Positions 58,075-64,000 of a DNA stretch of 64,000 nucleotides are shown here, piece after piece (positions within the stretch are counted from its first letter, which is position 1; every line of letters begins with the position of its first letter). The DNA is from Gerris lacustris. Taxonomy: Eukaryota; Arthropoda; Insecta; Hemiptera; Gerridae. Made by a program: the position numbers and the translations under genes. A model generated the notes under the pieces. It saw nothing but the letters and a program-made list of their open reading frames with translations, was not told the DNA's origin and made no database searches. The DNA lies in assembly GCA_951217055.1 (NCBI GenBank), contig OX578277.1, positions 71,775,455-71,839,454 of the forward strand. The letters are read 5' to 3'.

Positions 58075-59085
58075 CGCCGGCAGAGCTCACGGAGTTCCCA
58101 TAACACGATGTTCACCATAAGTCCGAATTCCAGTTCCATTGGCTGCAAATATTCTGAAGGATGGATCAGGTACTCTTCTACGAAGGTGGTTAGCTGGTAA
58201 TACTGAAAGGTCAGCGCCCGTATTGATTAAATATTTCCATTCCAGCCTATACTCTTATCAGTAATCCATAGGCGGCTCGATTTATGTTCAACCTGCTGCA
58301 CCGCCGCGAGTGCAATGCTTGTTAGTTTTTTGCTTCTTTGTTCTTATTGGCCATTGTACAAGGTTTTCTGCATTTGCGAGCATCCTTTCCATATTCTTGA
58401 TGGTACCAGCATATATCTGACTCGTCATTGGTACTTTTCCTTGAAGCTGATCTTCTTCGGGAGTTAAATCGATTGCGAAATCTAAAACTACTACGAAATC
58501 TTGGTTGATAACGGCCACGAACAATTGCCGCAAGTTCATTGACTAGTTTAGTTAATGCGGATACTTCCGATTGCATTGATGTTGGATCTCTTGATGATGA
58601 AGGAGCATTATTAGATACGTGGTTGATAGTGCACACCTGACTACCAGTAACTACTGTTATTTTGTCTGCGAGTAGGCAATTTTTGAAACGTTAGTCTCAC
58701 CATCAGTAACAGAAAGACCCGCTTGAGTTTGAGAAGGAGAAAATTGGTCAGTTACTTTAGAACCAGCAAGCTCCCGCATACGTCTTAGTAATAGGCTTGG
58801 TTTATCATCGCCAAGTTCTATGCTCGTCAACAGTTGGCGAATCTTTCTTTCTTCAGAATAGGCGAATGAATTGACAATGCGCTTGTTTAGTGCTTCAATT
58901 GCTCAATCTCGTGGAGGGGAGGCTACAATGTCCGAAACATGGTCTAAAATTTGTATTTCCAAAGCTCCTACAATATGGTGGAATTTATTTTCGTCTTCCT
59001 TAATGCCTGTTTTGTATAAACCAAAGGTGGGGCTTAGTTTTCCAAAAGAGTGGGATTTTGATGGATACTTGATTTAAATACGGTT
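58075..59085 (-). pseudogene. Ty3/gypsy gag and protease remnant
   Basis: Broken minus-strand frames show, in order: NKFHHIVGALEIQILDHVSD (gag N-terminal region), RKIRQLLTSIELGDDKPSLL, LRRMRELAGSKVTDQF, and a zinc-knuckle-like CWYHQEYGKDARKCRKPC. Then comes a retroviral-type protease start YLINTGADLSVLPANHL with FRIFAANGTGIRTYGEH. The protease active-site Asp is Asn here (NTGA for DTGA). Several stops and frameshifts. These blocks match insect gypsy-type retrotransposons. The strand is opposite to the neighbouring RT fragment. Confidence 0.75.
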
Positions 59086-59129
59086 GGTTCGTCGCTACAT
59101 CTGATTGACTGCTTTGAGTGAAACTTGTT

Positions 59130-60295
59130 GAGAAACAACTCACCGTATAATCACTTCAGGTCAGCCAGTTTACGCAAAGGCTCGTAGACTTTGTCCGAAG
59201 AAACTGAAAGACGCTAAAGCCGAATTCGAGTCCATGATCGCTCAAGGTATCCATCAAGCAGTAATTAGGCTAGCGCATTACATACAGTGCCTAAAAAGAA
59301 CAATACCTGGCGTCCCTGTGGTGATTATAGGGCGCTTAATGCAGTCACAATTCCAGACCAATACCCATTGCCTCATATTCACGACTTAACTCAAGGTTTA
59401 GACGGTAAGAAAATATTTTCATCATTAGATCTGACTAAGGCTTATCACCGAATTCCAGTTGAACCCGATGATATTCCAAAAACAGCAGTCATCATACCAT
59501 TTGGATTTTTTTAGTATGACCGAATGCCGTTTGGACTTTGCAACGCTGGCCAGACGTTTCAAAGGTTCATAAACAATGTCTTGCGAGGTTTAGATTTTGT
59601 TTATGTTTACATAGATGACGTTCTTATTGCCTCCTCTTCGGAACAGGAACATCTCAGCCATGTCAGACAAGATTTTCAACGGCCCTCGGAATACGGCATC
59701 GCTTTAAATGCATCTAAATGTACCTTTGGAAAAACTTCTATTTGTTTCCTCGGACATGAGATATCATCGGAAGGTATCATAAAGCCACTATCAGACAGAA
59801 TCAAAGCAATTCAAGATTTCAAGCAACCTGAAACCGTGCAGGAGGTTCCGCGTTTCCTAGCACTGGTAAATTACCATCACAGATTCATTCCAAACATATC
59901 AGGACTGCAAGCACCTTTGACTAATTTAATAAAAGGGTCAAAGAAACAGAAAGACATCACAAAAGTTAAATGGTTGGAAGCTGCCGAAGAAGCATTAATA
60001 GTTTGCAAGAAAGCTTTAGGTGACGTTACAACAACCCTAGCTTTCCGAAACCAGATGGTCAATTATACCTCTCGAATGATGCTTCAGACACTGCCATCGG
60101 CGCAGCACTGCACCAAATTGAAGAAACAGGTCCTAGACCTCTTGGATTATTTTCAGGAAAGCTCACCGATACACAAAAACGATACAGCACTATGACAGAG
60201 AATTGCTCGCTGTATACTCTGGCGTCAAGTACTTTCGGCATATGCTAGAAGGGATGACCTCAGAATATACACTGAATACAAACCACTGACCACTG
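59130..60295 (+). pseudogene. Ty3/gypsy reverse transcriptase and RNase H remnant
   Basis: Plus strand. RT blocks are [49 protein letters not shown] and catalytic FVYVYIDDVLIAS. The connection block is FLGHEISSEG with FLALVNYHHRFIPNI. RNase H follows after frameshifts: NDASDTAIGAALHQIEETG and YDRELLAVYSGVKYF, ending near IYTEYKPL. A stop interrupts GFF*YDRMPF at about 59515, and there are at least three frame changes, so it is dead. No integrase or LTR is seen after it. The longest intact stretch is 59524-60195. Confidence 0.9.
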
Positions 60296-60299
60296 AGGT

Positions 60300-61364
60300 A
60301 GCTCGGTGAGTTCTGGGAGAGGGGGAAGTACCGGTTGGTTCTGCGGGTTTGTTGGAGGTAGCAATATAAGTTCTCTTAACCTAGGTCTGAGATTTACCTT
60401 TCAGTTTAGAGCGAGAGGGAAAGTCCTTAAAGGTTTCAAAATTCTTAGTTTCCAAAATTTTGCAATGGCCCTCTAGAAAGTTTAAAAAATCTTTAAACGT
60501 AGGTAGAGGTTCAGCTTTCGACGACTTAACCTCCCTCTTAACTCGTTGTTGTTCGTTAAAATATTGTTCAAACAATTTTCTTGAGTGAAAATCAAGACTA
60601 CGAAACCCAAGGTGGAAGAGTGCAAAGTCTCCTAAGTTAACAATCTTAAGAGCTTGGAGTGCTGTATAGTTCTCAGCTAATGTCTTGTAGAATGACCGAA
60701 GTTTTGAGTAAGAACCCGAATGTATAGAATCTAAATTAAACAATTTTTCTAAATGATAAGTTGCTAAATGGCAAGAGCATTGATAACACTTCACTAAAAT
60801 ATCTAATGCAACATCATAATTAGCATGAGTAGTGGGAAGGTGCTTAATTAAATTCAGTGGCTCGTCAGGAACACAAGATAATAAATAGAGAAATTTTTTA
60901 ACCTTAGTGAGTGAGGAATTATTATGGACTAAACTACGAAATAAATTATAAAATTAAGTCCACTGAGAGAGACAACCAGAAAACGTAGATAAATTAATTT
61001 TTGGGCAACAACGGCGCAGCAGCTTGCCCTGGACCTAAAGGAGTCTCGGTTCTTTGAGTACTGCTAGTCCCAGCTCTGTATTCTCAAGGATTAAAAGAGA
61101 CTAAGTCATCAACGGCATTTTGGGACTCAAAATTCTGTTCATAATCCTCACTTAAATCCATTTTGAGTAGCTCTATTTGTTCTAAAATATTAAAAAACTC
61201 TTCTCTAGTTTGAGATATCCTAGAACTACGAGTTTTAAACATATTAAGATTTTCTGTTTTATCTATCTTACTAATTAAATCAAAGCACTGTTTAATATGT
61301 AAAAAGTAAGTTTCTTTTCTTTAAATTAAAACGGCTAACTTCTTTTTCTTGTCTATATCTGCCA
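60300..61364 (-). pseudogene. BEL/Pao retrotransposon gag remnant
   Basis: On minus from MADIDKKKKL at 61364: KETYFLHIKQCFDLISK, REEFFNILEQIELLKMD, PLGPGQAAAPLLPK, SSLTKVKKFLYLLSCVPDEP, HANYDVALDILVKCYQ and PLPTFKDFLNFLEGHCKILE. The order and blocks (xKFxYLxS, LPTFxDxLxFLExxCxxLE) are those of BEL/Pao gag (DUF1759-type region). Early stops and at least one frameshift. The longest open part is 60794-60381. Its LTR lies at higher coordinates; protease and RT are missing because the gypsy fragment abuts. Confidence 0.75.
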
Positions 61365-61369
61365 TAATT

Positions 61370-62040
61370 AAAAGAAATAATTTATAAGAGGAAAAGAATA
61401 TGAGGTGAAAAACTTGAAGAGTGAGGTGGATAATAAATGAGGGATTTAATGTGAAGAAGAAAAAATTATATGCTTTGAGAAAAGAAGTGAGAAAAAATAA
61501 ATAATCATTAGCCTCAATAATATAAGAGTCGATGTAGAGATTAAATTTGCAGCAGACTGTATATGATGATAAGAGTTTAACAAAGATTATAGAAAAGGTA
61601 TAATAGAATTTATAAGGAGGTTTAGAAAGGGCAGACTCTTTGAAGGTCGAAGTCTAAATAGTAGTTTTCAGAACAAGGAGAGGTCTAATTATATCAGCTA
61701 AAATATTTTTAATTCCAAAACAATCATAAAATCATACAATAAATAAATTTAAATAATATTTCATTTAAATAATATTAAATTGAAATAATGCCAGGTAATC
61801 AGGTAAGTATATTAATAGTAGAAATACAATTATCAGAGTATAAAAGAACAAAATAATCAAATTAGAATTGGGTTAAAGAAAATTCTTTAAATGAGATGAA
61901 CCTGTATCTATATAAAGAAAGACAAGGCAGAAAAATAGATAATAAGTAAAATTAACTATTTCCTATTTAAATTATAATTTCGACAAAAATATATTAAATT
62001 AAAAAAATCACAGGGAAGTACTTGCGTCCAAGTACTTTTT
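61370..62040 (-). other. BEL/Pao 5' leader region, no gene seen
   Basis: AT-rich sequence between the BEL gag start and the LTR/primer site. Interrupted at 62042-62413 by a MITE. Confidence 0.35.
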
Positions 62041-62041
62041 A

Positions 62042-62413
62042 GGGTTTTGTAGATGATTAAGCATATTTATGAAATAATGATTTTTTTTGGGGTATATTTT
62101 GATTTTTTTACCCAATAAAGAATGCAACATTTAAAAAAGCATATATATATTTGTGTCCTACTCTTCAGCACCTTTCATTCGATACCCCACTCAAAAATTT
62201 TTTTTGACATTACCACATTTTTGTGAATTGCGCATGCGCATATTTAATTTTAACTTCTGAATATTTTTCCTGTGGTTAGGTCAAAAAGTTGCACCAGTGT
62301 TTCAAATTTCAGCACTTTCGCTCAAATGGTTCGGGCCCTATGAACCAAAGAGCGACGAACAGACGGACACATCACCCTCGGCATAAGGGTTTTGAGAAGT
62401 ATCTACAAAACCC
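62042..62413. mobile_element. TIR MITE in the BEL leader
   Basis: TA then GGGTTTTGTAGATGATT at the left; AGTATCTACAAAACCC then TA at the right. The TTTTTAGGGTTNTGTAG terminus is common in insect MITEs. 372 bp, with an internal ACAGACGGACACATCACC. Confidence 0.65.
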
Positions 62414-62837
62414 TAAAAAGACAAAAATTATAAAATCACAATTATATTTCTGACCAACAATTCTAAACGTCCAAAAAGAAATTTAAAATTAGTATAAATT
62501 TACAATATAGCTGAGAAGAGAAATAAACAAATGTAAATGTAAATTATTGCAGCAAAGAGATGAGCAACAGTATTGCAGAAACAGTACAAAGTCGGAGCAA
62601 AAATGTAGACTGTAGTTTAAAGAAAATTAACAAATTTAAAGAAAATGAAACCACAGGCTCAATGGGAGGTAAATTAAGAGACACTTTAAAATTTAAATAT
62701 TTCAGAAAATAATGAAAAGGGTGAGTTAATTTTAAATTTAAAGAAGAGTAAAAGAATAAAATGTGAGTGAATTTACTAATGACTAATGACATTAAAGTTG
62801 GTTATAATTTCAATCCGGCCTAAAGGACCACTAATTT

Positions 62838-63240
62838 ATGTGTGATACATAAACCTTTATGTAAGAGGGGAAAACTAAAATTAATAAAATTGGGAAGGTA
62901 AGGTACCTGGATTGGTGAGGTGCTTCGTATCTGCCGTGAACATAGAGAAGGGCCTTCCAGTGTCCAGGCAGTGGTGTAATTGGCGGTAGCGTGTTTTCAG
63001 TGCAGTGGTCAGTTTCGAGGTGAGTGAGTGAGAGGGTGCGGGAATGTGAGGTACGAGATGAGGTGAGTCAGAGGGAGACTGAGTGCGTAACTCCACTTAA
63101 TGTATTTCATGGAACACTGACGCACGGAAGGTGGGGACAGGCTCACGCCCGAAGGAAACATGGCCCCCCGCTTCATAAGTGAAGGCAAAACTGAACAGGC
63201 CCCATTTATACAATTATAACGAAAAATGTTATTTCAAATT
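62838..63240 (-). repeat. BEL/Pao LTR and primer-binding region (partial bounds)
   Basis: On minus, TATAAATGGGG (63210-63200) is a good LTR promoter TATA box. GC-richer R/U5-like sequence follows. GTGGTCCTTTAGGCCGGATT at about 62835-62816 resembles the sequence after the 5' LTR in insect BEL elements. The LTR 5' edge was not found and no second LTR is in the window. Confidence 0.45.
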
Positions 63241-63385
63241 CTAAGATAATCCTTATTTATTTATTTATTATTTATATCAAATTAATTAGTTGTGCTTATA
63301 TTGTGAGTACTGTTAGCAAAGCCATCATAATTAAGGCTACCAAACCCCTAGCTCAATTAAATCCTCACATTTTTTAAATACATGG

Positions 63386-63606
63386 TTTAATAAATACAAA
63401 GAAACAGTCTCTCCACAGAAAATAATACTTCTTTATTTATCAAAGCAGCTTCTTTTATTGAGTCTTACGTTAGTCTACGACATCATATTTTTTATACAGT
63501 AACTCTAGTTCTTTCAAAATCGGGACTGATGATGGCTTTATAAAAGCTGCTTTGATAAATAAACAAGTATTATTTTCCGTGGAGAAACTGTTTCTTTGTA
63601 TTTATT
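63386..63606. mobile_element. inverted-repeat element at the window end
   Basis: AATACAAAGAAACAGTCTCT at the left is mirrored by AACTGTTTCTTTGTATT. TTTATCAAAGCAGCTT mirrors AAGCTGCTTTGATAAA. The right half has GGGACTGATGATGGCTTTAT, like the CTGATGA tails elsewhere in the window. Confidence 0.65.
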
Positions 63607-64000
63607 AAGATAATCTCCACCAACGCTCTTATTTCTCAAACATGGTTTAATGTTATTTTTTTGTAATATGTACACTAGAATTTATTTATATTAAAATTAT
63701 TACATGATTAAAAATAGATTTTCCCTCCAGGAAGCAGCTTATATGGTTTAATTGGTCATTTATTAGCACATTCATGGCTCATTTGTGTCTAGAGATAAAA
63801 CAACAGAATATGAATGAAAAATCATTTGAATCGGTTTAATAGTTTGGACTACACACTTCTGAACAAATAACAACTTCTCAGACAAAAATTTTTAATAAAC
63901 CACATTTTTGGATTCAGGAGATTTGTAGTTATTGAACCTTTAAATCAAGAAATCAAATTTGTACATAAGAAATAAAAAAAGAGAAGGGGTCATTAGGGGG

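Noticed and set aside
59877..60241. Minus-strand frames over the gypsy RT
   Set aside because: They are antisense shadows of the plus-strand RT/RNase H reading.

Overview
This is an AT-rich nuclear DNA window from an animal, most likely an arthropod and probably an insect. The evidence is eukaryotic spliced genes, a TCAGTC initiator upstream of one of them, and a dense mix of insect-type transposons: hAT, piggyBac-like, mariner/pogo-like, Helitron-like, Ty3/gypsy and BEL/Pao. Nothing in it looks bacterial. I could not fix the species from sequence alone.

Only two host genes can be supported, both on the minus strand. (1) 31231-56976 is a complete five-exon acyltransferase of the AGPAT (1-acyl-glycerol-3-phosphate acyltransferase) family. 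Its exons are 56798-56976, 46487-46620, 40139-40326, 37019-37181 and 31231-31379. Every junction is GT-AG, the phases agree, and the joined frame is 813 nt, or 270 residues plus stop. (2) 9904-10247 is an N-terminal coding exon of a methyl-CpG-binding-domain (MBD) protein. It stops at a splice donor inside the MBD, so the rest of the gene lies at lower coordinates and probably outside the window.

Most of the remainder is transposable-element debris, and much of it can be dissected by target-site duplications. From left to right: a tRNA-like fold-back (4.0-4.4 kb); a degenerate 1.98-kb hAT element with its transposase remnant (4503-6482); a 555-bp fold-back with ribozyme-like motifs (6.9-7.4 kb); a piggyBac-type MITE (9.1 kb); non-LTR retrotransposon fragments, one split by a hAT insertion (14.0-16.3 kb); two pogo-like MITEs (18.2-19.3 kb); and a hAT MITE (21.0-21.8 kb). 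A 7.5-kb stack of nested inverted-repeat elements fills 21.97-29.49 kb.

The AGPAT introns hold further nested insertions at 31.9-34.1 and 35.0-36.7 kb. They also hold a perfect 71-bp-arm palindrome (42.1 kb), a Helitron (43.0 kb), a chimeric repeat (44.0-44.6 kb) and a near-perfect 583-bp palindrome inserted in an older repeat (55.3-55.8 kb). Upstream of AGPAT lie broken retrotransposons: gypsy gag/protease on minus, gypsy RT/RNase H on plus, then BEL/Pao gag plus LTR on minus.

Two repeat families recur and are labelled here R1 and R2. R1 ends in a nested 30-nt hairpin. R2 ends in CTAG like a Helitron. They share the (CTGT)n tract and a following motif, and one copy at 44 kb has R1 ends around an R2 core. 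No gene cluster that would form a new biochemical system was found. The most unusual items are the AGPAT motif III change, the nested long-inverted-repeat stack with an orphan exon-like segment, the R1/R2 families, and the fold-backs carrying hammerhead-like motifs.
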